NCBI RefSeq assembly: GCF_010731795.1
Contig: NZ_AP022591.1
Span: forward strand, 1-64,000
Length of the DNA: 64,000 nucleotides
Origin: Mycolicibacterium celeriflavum
GTDB taxonomy: Bacteria > Actinomycetota > Actinomycetes > Mycobacteriales > Mycobacteriaceae
Reading direction: 5' to 3'
The first letter of the stretch is position 1; every line of letters starts with the position of its first letter. The notes under the pieces were generated by a model. The model was given only the letters and a program-made list of their open reading frames with translations, did not search any database and was not told where the DNA came from. The position numbers and the translations under genes were made by a program. This document shows, piece by piece, positions 18,981 to 27,744 of this stretch.

Positions 18981-19745
18981 GTGACCGACGAACGGCTGTC
19001 GGTGCACAGCGTGACGTTCATGGGCGCATCGCTGCGCGAGATGGAGTCGCACTGGCGGGCGCTCGGCGTCCGGCGGCTCAGCCTGATCGACTCGCAGTTG
19101 GCCGAGCCGGATCTGGCAACGATGGTCGCGAGCGGGTATTCGGTCGAAACGGTGTGTCACCTGTTCGCAACGCGGGATTCGCTGCTGCGGGTCATCGAGG
19201 GGGCGGCCGACGTCGGCGCGAGGGCGGTCTACATGCTGACCGGCGGGCGTGGCAGGCTTGATTGGGCGGACGCCGCCGAGCGTTTCCGCGATGCCGTCAC
19301 GCCCTGCGTGGCGGCCGCCGAGCAGGCGGGGGTGGCATTGGCGATCGAGAACGCGTCCAGTCTCTACGCCGACATCCACATCGCCCACAGCCTGCGCGAC
19401 ACGATCACACTGGCAGAGATGACCGGGCTGGGAATCTGCATCGACCTGTTTCACTGCTGGGCCGAGGCGGAACTGCCGGCGCTGCTCGAGCGGGCGTTAC
19501 CGCGAACGCAGGCGATCCAGTTGAGCGACTACGTACTCGGCGACCGCGCCCTGCCTGCGCGCGCCGTGCCCGGCGACGGCACCATTCCCATCGAGCGCTT
19601 CGTCGCCACGGTGCTCGGGGCGGGATATCCACATCACTTCGACCTCGAACTGATCGGGCCGCGCATCGAGCGGGAGGGCCGCCTGGAGGCCTCCCGGCGC
19701 GCCTGCGCGGTGGTATCGGCGATGCTGGAAGAACGCGACGGCTAG
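18981..19745 (+). CDS. Sugar phosphate isomerase/epimerase-like TIM-barrel protein
   Basis: 254 residues of the AP-endonuclease-2/xylose-isomerase-like TIM-barrel superfamily. Likely metal ligands are in LAIENASSLYADIH (Glu), GICIDLFHCWAEAE (Asp/His) and HFDLELIGPRIE (Glu). GTG start one base after the sulfotransferase stop. The family includes isomerases, epimerases and dehydratases acting on hydroxylated ring compounds; which applies is not visible. Encoded between the sulfotransferase and a DUF1214-like protein. Confidence 0.8.
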   Translation: MTDERLSVHSVTFMGASLREMESHWRALGVRRLSLIDSQLAEPDLATMVASGYSVETVCHLFATRDSLLRVIEGAADVGARAVYMLTGGRGRLDWADAAERFRDAVTPCVAAAEQAGVALAIENASSLYADIHIAHSLRDTITLAEMTGLGICIDLFHCWAEAELPALLERALPRTQAIQLSDYVLGDRALPARAVPGDGTIPIERFVATVLGAGYPHHFDLELIGPRIEREGRLEASRRACAVVSAMLEERDG

Positions 19746-19754
19746 GAGACGGCG

Positions 19755-20960
19755 ATGGCGTTCGGAGACGGCCCGGATGATGCGGCGCTTAAGTCGGCGT
19801 GGGAATCCTTCTGCGACCGGTTGAAAGCGGCGGGGGATCGGGTCTTCAAGGACCACAACCCGGCGTCCGGCGTCCATCGTGTCGACGGATTCCGTTTCCT
19901 GACACAGAATCTGGGTCAGGCCTTCGACCTCGCACTGGAGACCCGGGACACGCGATACCCGATGATCCACACGTTCTGCCATGCCGGACGCAAACTCGGC
20001 GGCGACTGTGCGGACTTCCTCTACCAGCAGGCATGGATCGACGGGAGGTCGACCTACCGCATCACCGGCGAACGCGGCACGGCCAGCTTTCTCAACATCA
20101 CCGTGCAGGGCCACGCCGCGAGGGGCCGGGTATTGCACGAACCGTTCGGCGATGTGCCCGAGGCAAATCTGACCGGCGCGCAATTGCACACGTCACCCGG
20201 CGGAGATTTCGAGATCTACATCGGCGGGCCGCAGCGCGACGGGAACTGGCTGCCCACCACGCTGGGGACGCGAAAGCTGTTCATCCGCCAGGGTTTCGAC
20301 CGCTGGGATGAGCGACCGGCCCAGATGCACATCGAGCGCGTCGACATGGATTCGTCCCGACCGCTGCCGAATCCTGCAGACATGGTGGCGGCGATCGACT
20401 GGGCGGGCGACTTCCTGACCGGAATGATGGCCGACTGGCCCGAATACCCTTTCGTCTATGGGGGAGTCGACGCCGACCGGCCCAACGCGTTCCCCGAGAT
20501 CGCGTCGACGGGCGCGGACGCGAAGCGAGGCCGCGCCGCGGTGAACATGCACTGGCGCCTCAAGCCCGACGAGGCGGTGATCATCGAGTTCGACGCGCAC
20601 GACGGGCTGTGGATGCTGACCAACATGGGTGCCTTTTTCACCAGCATGGACTACCTGTACCGCCCGGTGAGCTACACGCCCAGTCGCACCGCAGTCGACG
20701 ACGACGACCGGGTGCGAATCATCCTCTGTCACGACGACCCGGGCTATCACAACTGGTTGGACACACAGGGATTCGAGCGGGGGAACCTGACCTACCGGCA
20801 CATGCTTGATGGCGAGCCCGCAACATTGACCACGCGGCTGGTCAAGCGCGCGAATCTCGCCGACGCGCTTCCACCGGACACCGCGACGGTGACGCAGGCG
20901 CAGCGCACCGCTCAGATGTGGGAACGCTTCCGCAGTGTTCGGCAGCGCTACGGGTGGTAG
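19755..20960 (+). CDS. DUF1214-like protein
   Basis: 401 residues, intact, ATG start 10 bp after the isomerase-like gene with a GGAGA upstream. The C-terminal third (VNMHWRLKPDEAVIIEFD, GLWMLTNMGAFFTSMDYL, DPGYHNWLDTQGFERG, LTYRHML) looks like the DUF1214 domain found in many mycobacterial catabolic clusters. The N-terminus has no signal peptide. No catalytic residues can be assigned. Last gene of the rightward operon that starts at 11.6 kb. Confidence 0.75.
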   Translation: MAFGDGPDDAALKSAWESFCDRLKAAGDRVFKDHNPASGVHRVDGFRFLTQNLGQAFDLALETRDTRYPMIHTFCHAGRKLGGDCADFLYQQAWIDGRSTYRITGERGTASFLNITVQGHAARGRVLHEPFGDVPEANLTGAQLHTSPGGDFEIYIGGPQRDGNWLPTTLGTRKLFIRQGFDRWDERPAQMHIERVDMDSSRPLPNPADMVAAIDWAGDFLTGMMADWPEYPFVYGGVDADRPNAFPEIASTGADAKRGRAAVNMHWRLKPDEAVIIEFDAHDGLWMLTNMGAFFTSMDYLYRPVSYTPSRTAVDDDDRVRIILCHDDPGYHNWLDTQGFERGNLTYRHMLDGEPATLTTRLVKRANLADALPPDTATVTQAQRTAQMWERFRSVRQRYGW

Positions 20961-20971
20961 CGAGACCTCGC

Positions 20972-21410
20972 TTACAGCCGTTGCAGCTTGAACGTCCAGA
21001 ACTGCATGCCGGGGACCGTTGAAACAGCCGACGTTGTAATGGGACTCGATGGTTCCCACGAGAGAAACCTCGTCCCACGAGTAGGTCTCACGGGTGGGGA
21101 GCACCTGGCCGGGGCAGCGCAAGCCGTCGGGCACGTCGACGGTCATGGTGTAACGCCCGTCGACCAGCTTTGCGGCCCCTTCGTAGTACGCGTAGAACTT
21201 CAGCCGCGGACGCGCGCGGACATATACGCAGTCGAGTGGTTTGTCCGGGAGGCAGGTGGTGATATACCAGACCCACGATGCCCGGTCGTACCTGTTGGTG
21301 AGCAGATCGTAGTTGCCCAGCGTCATCATGGCCTGCGCCGGCGGAGGCGCGACGAGGCCGGTGGCCATGAGGAGCGCGGCCGCCACGACAAGGATTTTGA
21401 AGCGCTTCAA
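20972..21410 (-). CDS. Secreted hypothetical protein (one frameshift)
   Basis: About 146 residues with a clear signal peptide (MKRFKILVVAAALLMATG, cleavage after AQA). The mature part contains paired cysteines (ITTCLPDKPLDC, LRCPG, NVGCFNGP) and aromatic strands (RASWVWYITTC, RETYSWDEVSLVG). One base is missing near 21013; the natural frame ends GMQFWTFKLQRL with TAA at 20972-20974. It resembles in architecture the secreted proteins at 39621-40148 and 42818-43279, a class common beside mycobacterial mce and lipid loci. Function unknown. Confidence 0.75.
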
Positions 21411-21534
21411 CGTCGGTCCTCCCAGTACCCCGCCCCGCTGCTCATCAAATCATCTCTCCGCGAATACCACGTGCCGATCTGTTGTTTGATCGACCGACTC
21501 CTCATCGCCTCGTCCCTCGGCGCATCGTCGCCGA

Positions 21535-22894
21535 TCAGGCGATGACGGCGCCTTCCTTGCGTTCGGTGATCGGCCGCGCCAGTTCCTGTTCGTCGCAGAC
21601 GCGCTGCAGCTTCTCCAACGTTTCGTCGAGACCCGGGCCGAGCGGCTTGCCCGGCGTGAAGGTCGCGGGCAGATTGCGCATGCCTTGGATCACCCCGATC
21701 GTGTCGTAGTGCACGGTGCCCGCGGGGTCGCACACGTAGTCGGGCATCCGGTCCAACACAGCCGTCAGCATCGACTTGAAGACCGTGCGCGCCACGTTGG
21801 AGCCGACGCACCGGTGCACGCCGATGCCGAAGCTGAAGTGCCGGTTGCCCTTCCGATCGAGAATGACCTCGTTCGGTTTCTCGAACACAGACGGATCGCG
21901 GTTGGCCATGGCCCACGACAGCCAGAGCCGCTCGTACTGCTTGAACTGCTGGCCCTCGACCTCGACGTCTTCGGAGAAGGTCCGGCCGTCGCCGGGCGCC
22001 GGGGTGAAGAAGCGCAGGAACTCCTCGGTGGCCGGGTGCAGCAGCCTGTCCCGCTCGCGGCTGAGCCGTTCCCGTTGATCGGGGTGCTCGCCGAGCCATT
22101 CCAACGCGTGCGCGGTCAGTGCGGTCGTGGTGTCGAAACCTCCGCCGATGATGAGTCCGAGGTTGCCGAGGATCTCCATGTCGGGTGGGGGTTCGCCGTC
22201 GATGCGCAACTGCATCAGCGCGTTCACCAGCCCGGGCCGCGGATTCTCGCGGACCTCCATCATGTTGTTGATGAGGTCGATCCCCATCTCGCGGTGCTGC
22301 TCGTTGATCTTCTCGCGCTCAACGGAGTGTTCGGGTGTACACCGAGGCGTGGGTCGGCTCGCTGTAGACGTTCCACTTCTTGAGGTCGATACCCATCATC
22401 GCCAACGTGAAGACCGCGGGTACCACGTTGGCGAGGTGCTCGACGAAGTCGATGCGGCCCGATTCGATGTGCTCATCGAGGGCCGCGCGGGTGATCTCGT
22501 CGACGAACGGTTCCCAGCGTTTGATCGCGGCGGGGGACAGGTACGGGTTGAGCGCACCGCGGTAGACACTGTGCTCGGGCTCGTCCATCTCGAGGATGCC
22601 GCCGCGAACCACCGTGGCACGACTGGCCTTCGGGATCGTGATGCCCTGAAACGGTGTCTCATTGGTGATGTCGTGGTGATTGGACACTGCAGGGCAGCGG
22701 GCCAGTTCGAAGACATGCTTGCTGTCGGCGGCGACCCAGTGCCCGTTGTAGGTGTCCGTCCAGGCCATCGGGCACCGGGACTGCATCTCCTCGGTGATCT
22801 TCTCGAACTGCAGCCGGTATTCCGGTGTGTGCCGGTCGAAGTGGTACCTGTGCTTTTTGCGGTCGTCGTCGGTCGCGACATCCTCGATGGTCAC
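21535..22894 (-). CDS. Cytochrome P450 (one frameshift)
   Basis: Complete P450 once a break near 22325 is corrected. The N-terminal half has PMAWTDTYNGHWVAADS and GGILEMDEPEHSVYRG. The other frame has an I-helix GLIIGGGFDTTTALTAHA (GGFDTT in place of AGxET), EEFLRF (ExxR), and the haem loop FSFGIGVHRCVGSNVAR. It is downstream of a 3Fe-4S ferredoxin gene in the same operon, its probable donor. Clearly different from the P450s at 31-1334 and 40723-42003. Confidence 0.87.
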
Positions 22895-22937
22895 GGCGCG
22901 TCTCCTATTGCTCGCTCGGCGGCCGGCAGTACCGGCA

Positions 22938-23129
22938 TCATTCGATGACGATGGCCTGTTCCGGACATGACTGCGCCGCCTCCCTCACGAGGTCCTCCTG
23001 ATCGGCGGGCACCACTTCGTTCACCGGCGATGCATGGCCGTCGACATCGTCGAGTTCGAACGAATCGGGTGAGATCATCGCGCACAGGGTGTGCCCCTGG
23101 CAGCGTGTTCCGTCAACCGAAACCTTCAC
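22938..23129 (-). CDS. [3Fe-4S] ferredoxin
   Basis: 63 residues. Cys10-x2-His13-x2-Cys16 (CQGHTLC) and a C-terminal SCPEQAI cysteine give the three ligands of a 3Fe-4S cluster, with His in the fourth position. GTG start at 23129. Sits between the mycofactocin-type SDR and the P450, so it most likely reduces that P450. Length and pattern are typical of mycobacterial P450-linked ferredoxins. Confidence 0.92.
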   Translation of the reverse strand: MKVSVDGTRCQGHTLCAMISPDSFELDDVDGHASPVNEVVPADQEDLVREAAQSCPEQAIVIE

Positions 23130-23148
23130 TATCGCAACTCCTTTCCGC

Positions 23149-24009
23149 CTAGTTGTGGTAGTCGTACCACTTCAGGTAACCGCCGGCGTCGACGCGCAAC
23201 TGTGCACCGGTGACGAAGCGCGCTTCGTCGGAGGCCAACCACAGCACCGCATTGCTGATGTCCTCCGGCTCGATCCACGGCACCTTCATGGCCTGCTGGA
23301 CGTAGAACACCGGCTCGGCATCCTTGAGCTCGGGCTTCTCGAGGTCGGGCCGGAAGGAGCGGTACATCGGCTCGCTCTGCAGCATGTTGGTGTTGCAGTT
23401 GGTGGGATGCACGACATTGGCTCGGATGCCGCGCGGCGCGAGCTCGGTCGCCAGATCGTGCACGTAGGCCGACAGCGCCCGCTTGGAATGCACGTAGGCC
23501 ATGCCGCCGGGGTCATTACCCGGGTCGTTCTTCTGGTGGGTGTCCATCAGTGCCGCGGTGGATCCGGTCGCGATGATCGACGCGCCCTCCTTGAGGTGCA
23601 GCAGCGACACCTGGATCGCGTTGATGGTGCCGATCAGGTTCGTGTTGATGACGTCGATCCACGCCTGCAGCGGCGGTTGGCCTTTCATCCCCGCGACACC
23701 GGCCTGCGCGACGACGATGTCCAGTCCGCCGAGCTGGGAGATACCGTCCTCGAGCGCGGCTTTCAGCTGCGAGGCCTCGCGCACGTCGGCCTTGGCGGTG
23801 ACCACGCGCTGACCGGTCTTCTCGATGAAGGCCGCGGTCTCCTCGAGATCCTCCGGGGTGGCCATCGGGTAGCCGATGGTGTCGATGTTCTCGCAGAGGT
23901 CGACCGCGATGATGTCGGCGCCTTCCTCGGCCAGCCGTACCGCATGGCTACGCCCCTGCCCACGCGCCGCACCGGTGACGAATGCGACCTTTCCCTGTAC
24001 GCGTCCCAC
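23149..24009 (-). CDS. Mycofactocin-coupled type SDR oxidoreductase
   Basis: 286-residue SDR. The cofactor loop reads FVTGAARGQGRSHAVRLA, the hallmark of the mycofactocin-associated SDR group, which keeps NAD(H) tightly bound and passes electrons to the peptide-derived redox carrier mycofactocin. It also has the catalytic region YVHSKRALSAYVHDLATEL (Tyr-x3-Lys) and an insert MYRSFRPDLEKPELKDAEP typical of this group. GTG start at 24009. Likely oxidises the alcohol made by the neighbouring P450. The mycofactocin biosynthesis genes are not in this window. Confidence 0.87.
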   Translation of the reverse strand: MGRVQGKVAFVTGAARGQGRSHAVRLAEEGADIIAVDLCENIDTIGYPMATPEDLEETAAFIEKTGQRVVTAKADVREASQLKAALEDGISQLGGLDIVVAQAGVAGMKGQPPLQAWIDVINTNLIGTINAIQVSLLHLKEGASIIATGSTAALMDTHQKNDPGNDPGGMAYVHSKRALSAYVHDLATELAPRGIRANVVHPTNCNTNMLQSEPMYRSFRPDLEKPELKDAEPVFYVQQAMKVPWIEPEDISNAVLWLASDEARFVTGAQLRVDAGGYLKWYDYHN

Positions 24010-24049
24010 TCGAGATCCTTTCCCTTGCCTAGCTCGGTTGCCTAGCTCG

Positions 24050-24748
24050 CTACGTGTTTCGGCCGCCGTTGACGCCCAAGATCTGCCCGGTGATGTAGCC
24101 GGCCTCCTCGGAGACCAGGAACGCGCATGCGGCCGCGATGTCCTCGGGCCTGCCGATCCGGCGCACCGGGGTGGTGTCGATGTTCTGCTGCACCACCAGG
24201 TAGCCGCGCTCCTCGGACTTGCGCAGCATCGGGGTGTCGATGAATCCCGGAGGCACCGCGTTGACCGTGATGCCGCTGGGTCCATACTCCAGCGCAAGCG
24301 ACTTCGTCAGCCCGTTGACCGCCGACTTGGCCGCCACATACGACGACATGTAGGGCTGCCCGGAATGGGTGCTCGACGAGGAGATGTTGACGATCCGGCC
24401 CCAGCCCGCCTCGACCATGTCGGGCAGCACCGACTGGATGCAGTGGAACACCCCGTTGAGGTTGACGTCGATCACGCGTTGCCAATCGGCGAAACTCAGA
24501 TCGGTGAAACGTTTGAACTTCTCCATGCCCGCGGCGTTCACCAGAACCGTCACCGGCCCGAGTTGGGCGCGCACCGCGTCGAGCGCCTCGTCCACCTGGG
24601 CGCGGTCGGTCACGTCCGCGGTGAAGGCGAACTCTTCGTCCGACGGGTTGATGTCGATGACGGCAACATGCATGCCGTCGGCGCGCAAGCGGTGCGCCAC
24701 GGCCTGTCCGATGCCCGAACCACCTCCGGTCACGACGGCGTTCTTCAT
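24050..24748 (-). CDS. Short-chain dehydrogenase, FabG-like
   Basis: 232 residues: NAVVTGGGSGIGQAVAHRL, VLVNAAGMEKFKRF, RIVNISSSSTHSGQPYMSSYVAAKSAVNG (Ser and Tyr-x3-Lys), VPPGFIDTPML and a C-terminal GQILGVNGGRN. Classical 3-oxoacyl-reductase-type SDR. ATG 24748 is the first gene of the leftward operon SDR-SDR-ferredoxin-P450. A long opposite frame through the aldehyde dehydrogenase gene extends this frame upstream, but it is an antisense artefact. An operator-like palindrome lies 46 bp upstream. Confidence 0.9.
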   Translation of the reverse strand: MKNAVVTGGGSGIGQAVAHRLRADGMHVAVIDINPSDEEFAFTADVTDRAQVDEALDAVRAQLGPVTVLVNAAGMEKFKRFTDLSFADWQRVIDVNLNGVFHCIQSVLPDMVEAGWGRIVNISSSSTHSGQPYMSSYVAAKSAVNGLTKSLALEYGPSGITVNAVPPGFIDTPMLRKSEERGYLVVQQNIDTTPVRRIGRPEDIAAACAFLVSEEAGYITGQILGVNGGRNT

Positions 24749-24793
24749 GACTCCGCCTGGCCTCCGCCCATCAAGAATCGTCCTTTCGATTAT

Positions 24794-24808
24794 GAGAACC
24801 GTACTCTC
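24794..24808. promoter_or_regulatory. Candidate operator (GAGAATnnnATTCTC family, 10/12)
   Basis: GAGAACCGTACTCTC, 10 of 12 positions of the shared palindrome. It lies 46 bp upstream of the leftward SDR start, in the 272-bp divergent region shared with the aldehyde dehydrogenase gene. Confidence 0.45.
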
Positions 24809-24936
24809 GCGTCTCGTACCTCCGCAAGACACGATGCGGCTGTGATTCGCACTGGTGAGACGTTCGAGGGCCGATTGTCGCACCGTTATCCGCAGGCAGC
24901 GGCGATTCCCGTCATTCCCTTGAGTTCTCTCCAGGC

Positions 24937-24973
24937 GAATGTATGATTCGCCGGTGATGAGAATGAAGTTTCC
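24937..24973. promoter_or_regulatory. Candidate tandem operator pair, 22-bp spacing
   Basis: GAATGTATGATTCGC at 24937-24951 (8/12) and GAGAATGAAGTTTCC at 24959-24973 (9/12) are degenerate matches to the shared palindrome, with starts exactly 22 bp apart. They end 48 bp before the aldehyde dehydrogenase ATG that opens the mce operon. A separate perfect inverted repeat GCGAAT-5-ATTCGC overlaps at 24935-24951. Confidence 0.4.
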
Positions 24974-25021
24974 ATCACACCACAACCCCATTAACCACGC
25001 TGGCATTGGCTGCTGAGGAGG

Positions 25022-26512
25022 ATGATGCAGGAAGCGACGACCATCTCGGGTGACGAAGCGGCTCCCGATGCCGCCGTCGACCGGCGCCTGCTGATCGGCG
25101 GAAAGCTGCTCGAGACCTCCCGGGCGTTTCCTTCCATCAACCCCGCCACCGGTGAGGTGCTCGGGCATGCGCCCGACGCCACGGTCGCCGACGCCGAAGC
25201 CGCGGTGGCGGCGGCGCGGCGCGCGTTCGACGGGACCGACTGGTCGACGAACACCGAACTGCGCATCCGTTGCCTCGAACAATTCCACCGCGCACTGGTC
25301 GAGCACCGCGACGAGCTCGCCGCTCTGACGATCGCTGAAGTCGGCGCCACGGAGACGCTTTGTCAGGGCGCACAGCTGGACCAACCCATCGAGATCGTGC
25401 GCTACTACGCCGAGCTGGTGAAGAGCTATCCGCTGACGGAGGATCTCGGCAACATCGAGAGCCGCGGCATGCAGCACCACCGCTGGGTGGAGAAGGAAGC
25501 CGCAGGCGTGGTGGCGGCGATCATCGCCTACAACTATCCGAACCAGTTGGCGCTCGCGAAGCTGGCGCCGGCGCTGGCCGCCGGGTGCACGGTGATCCTG
25601 AAGTCCGCGCCCGACACCCCGCTGATCACCCTGGCGCTCGGTGAGCTGATCGCCGAGCACACCGACATCCCCGCCGGCGTCGTCAACGTGCTCAGCGGGG
25701 CCGACCCCGACGTGGGCGCAGCGCTGACCACCAGCCCGGACGTGGACATGGTGACGTTCACCGGGTCGACGCCGACCGGCCGCCGGATCATGGCGGCCGC
25801 CAGCGAGACGCTGAAGAAGGTCTTCCTTGAACTGGGCGGCAAGTCGGCCGCGATCGTCCTCGACGACGCCGACTTCAACACGGCCGCGCTGTTCAGTGCG
25901 TTCAGCATGGTGACCCATGCCGGCCAGGGCTGCGCGTTGACGTCGCGGCTGCTGGTGCCGCGTTCGCACCACGACGAGATCGTGGAGCTGGTCAAGAACA
26001 ACTTCGGCCTCGTGCGTTACGGCGACCCGGCCGATCCCCAGACGTACATGGGGCCACTTATCAGCGGGAAGCAGCGGGACAAGGTCGATGGCATGGTCAT
26101 GCGGGCCGTGGCGGCCGGCGCGACGGTGGTGACCGGCGGCGAGAAGGTCGACCCCGGCTACTTCTATACGCCGACGCTGCTCACCGACGTCGATCCAGAC
26201 AGCGAGATCGCGCAGGAAGAAGTCTTCGGTCCCGTGCTCGCCGTCATCGCTTACGACGACGATGACGATGCGGTGCGGATCGCGAACAACTCGATCTACG
26301 GACTGTCGGGCGCGGTGTTCGGCAGCCAGGACAGGGCGCTGGCGGTCGCGCGCCGGATCCGCACCGGTACCTTCTCGATCAACGGCGGCAACTACTTCAG
26401 CCCCGACAGTCCGTTCGGCGGATACAAACAGTCCGGCATCGGCCGCGAGATGGGCACCGCGGGACTCGAAGAGTTCCTGGAATCGAAGACCTTTGCAACG
26501 GTGGTGAGTTGA
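25022..26512 (+). CDS. Aldehyde dehydrogenase family protein
   Basis: 496 residues, complete. It contains TFTGSTPTGRRIM (NAD-binding), FLELGGKSAAIVLDDAD (catalytic Glu), and HAGQGCALTSRLLV (nucleophilic Cys). Oxidises an aldehyde to the acid with NAD(P). Start ATG 25022 follows GAGGAGG. It is the first gene of the operon that ends with mceF. With the nearby P450 and mycofactocin-type SDR it completes an alcohol to aldehyde to acid series, ready for CoA activation by the next gene. That order is inference. Confidence 0.92.
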   Translation: MMQEATTISGDEAAPDAAVDRRLLIGGKLLETSRAFPSINPATGEVLGHAPDATVADAEAAVAAARRAFDGTDWSTNTELRIRCLEQFHRALVEHRDELAALTIAEVGATETLCQGAQLDQPIEIVRYYAELVKSYPLTEDLGNIESRGMQHHRWVEKEAAGVVAAIIAYNYPNQLALAKLAPALAAGCTVILKSAPDTPLITLALGELIAEHTDIPAGVVNVLSGADPDVGAALTTSPDVDMVTFTGSTPTGRRIMAAASETLKKVFLELGGKSAAIVLDDADFNTAALFSAFSMVTHAGQGCALTSRLLVPRSHHDEIVELVKNNFGLVRYGDPADPQTYMGPLISGKQRDKVDGMVMRAVAAGATVVTGGEKVDPGYFYTPTLLTDVDPDSEIAQEEVFGPVLAVIAYDDDDDAVRIANNSIYGLSGAVFGSQDRALAVARRIRTGTFSINGGNYFSPDSPFGGYKQSGIGREMGTAGLEEFLESKTFATVVS

Positions 26513-26516
26513 GCAC

Positions 26517-27725
26517 ATGAGTAGACCGCTTGAAGGCATTCGCGTCTTGGAAGTCGCGATGTACGGGTTTGTTCCATCCGCAGGCGCGGTGCTGCGCGAG
26601 TGGGGCGCCGACGTCGTCAAGGTCGAACATGCGGTGACGGGTGACCCGCAACGCGGGCTGCGGCAGACCGGCCTGCTGCGCGTCGAAGGCGATCCGAACC
26701 CCAACATCGAGCACGCCAACCGGGGCAAACGCAGCATCGGGCTCGACATGTCGGTGCCCGAGGGCAAAGAGGTGCTGCTGGAACTCGCCCGCCGCGCCGA
26801 CGTCTTCTTGACCAGCTTCCTGCCCGGGCATCGGCAGAAGTTCGGCATCGACGTCGACGACATCCGCGCCGTGAAACCCGACATCATCTACGCCCGCGGC
26901 AGCGCGCTGGGCCCACGCGGCGAGGAGTCGGTCAAGGGCGGGTACGACATGACCGCGTTCTGGTGCCGGGCCGGCACCGCGGCCACCATCACGCCGCCCG
27001 GCACGCCGGGCATGGTCGGCCCTCCCGGTCCGGCTTACGGCGACACCATCTCCGGCACGAACCTGGCCGGCGGGATCGCCGCGGCGCTACTGAAACGCGA
27101 GCGCACCGGCGAGCCGTCGGTGGTCGACGTCTCGCTGCTGGGCAGTGGGCTGTGGTCGCTCGGGCACACTGTCGCGCTGACCAAGCATCTCGGCCAGCGC
27201 ATGGAGGCCTTCCCGCCGGGCGTGCACGGCTCGCCGATCAACCCGCTCGTCGGGCTCTACCCGACCGCCGACGACCGCTACATCTCGTTTGTGATGATGC
27301 AGCCGACCAAGTTCTGGGCTGACGTCTGCAAGCACATGGACCTCGACGAGCTCGCCGACGATCCGCGCTTCGCGACCGTCGAGTCGATCGCCGAGAACAC
27401 CGAGACGGCCGCCGAGATCCTGAAGGAGGCGATGTCCAAGCGGCCGCTGGCCGAGTGGAGCGAGCGGTTCGCGACGCTGCTCGGACCGTGGGCACCGGTG
27501 CAGGACACCCTGCAGGCCGCCGAGGACGCGCAGATCCGGGCGAACGAATACATGGTGCAGGCGGGCGAACTCGAACTGGTCGCAAACCCCGTGCAGTTCG
27601 ATGTCACCGCTCCGCAATCCGGTCCCGCGCCCAGCTTCGCCGAGCAAACCGACGAAATTTTGCTGGAACTCGGGTTGGATTGGGACCGCATCATCGAGCT
27701 CAAGACGGCCGGCGCGGTCACCTAG
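26517..27725 (+). CDS. CoA-transferase family III (CaiB/BaiF)
   Basis: 402 residues. Typical family III layout: LEGIRVLEVAMYGFVPSAG at the start, VVKVEHAVTGDPQRG, NRGKRSIGLDMSVPEGKE, the likely catalytic aspartate in KGGYDMTAFWCRAG near residue 145, and GPPGPAYGDTISGTNLAGGIAAAL. Moves CoA between carboxylic acids. ATG 26517 is 4 bp after the aldehyde dehydrogenase stop. It probably activates the acid product of that enzyme. A formyl-CoA-transferase-like or racemase role is also possible for this family. Confidence 0.9.
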   Translation: MSRPLEGIRVLEVAMYGFVPSAGAVLREWGADVVKVEHAVTGDPQRGLRQTGLLRVEGDPNPNIEHANRGKRSIGLDMSVPEGKEVLLELARRADVFLTSFLPGHRQKFGIDVDDIRAVKPDIIYARGSALGPRGEESVKGGYDMTAFWCRAGTAATITPPGTPGMVGPPGPAYGDTISGTNLAGGIAAALLKRERTGEPSVVDVSLLGSGLWSLGHTVALTKHLGQRMEAFPPGVHGSPINPLVGLYPTADDRYISFVMMQPTKFWADVCKHMDLDELADDPRFATVESIAENTETAAEILKEAMSKRPLAEWSERFATLLGPWAPVQDTLQAAEDAQIRANEYMVQAGELELVANPVQFDVTAPQSGPAPSFAEQTDEILLELGLDWDRIIELKTAGAVT

Positions 27726-27744
27726 GTTCGAGGAAGAGTCTCCA

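Noticed and set aside
24050..26887. Leftward 945-residue open frame
   Set aside because: Only the last 232 residues (to ATG 24748) resemble a protein family; the rest is antisense to the intact aldehyde dehydrogenase and CoA-transferase genes and is rich in Arg/His/Asp shadows of GC-rich codons.
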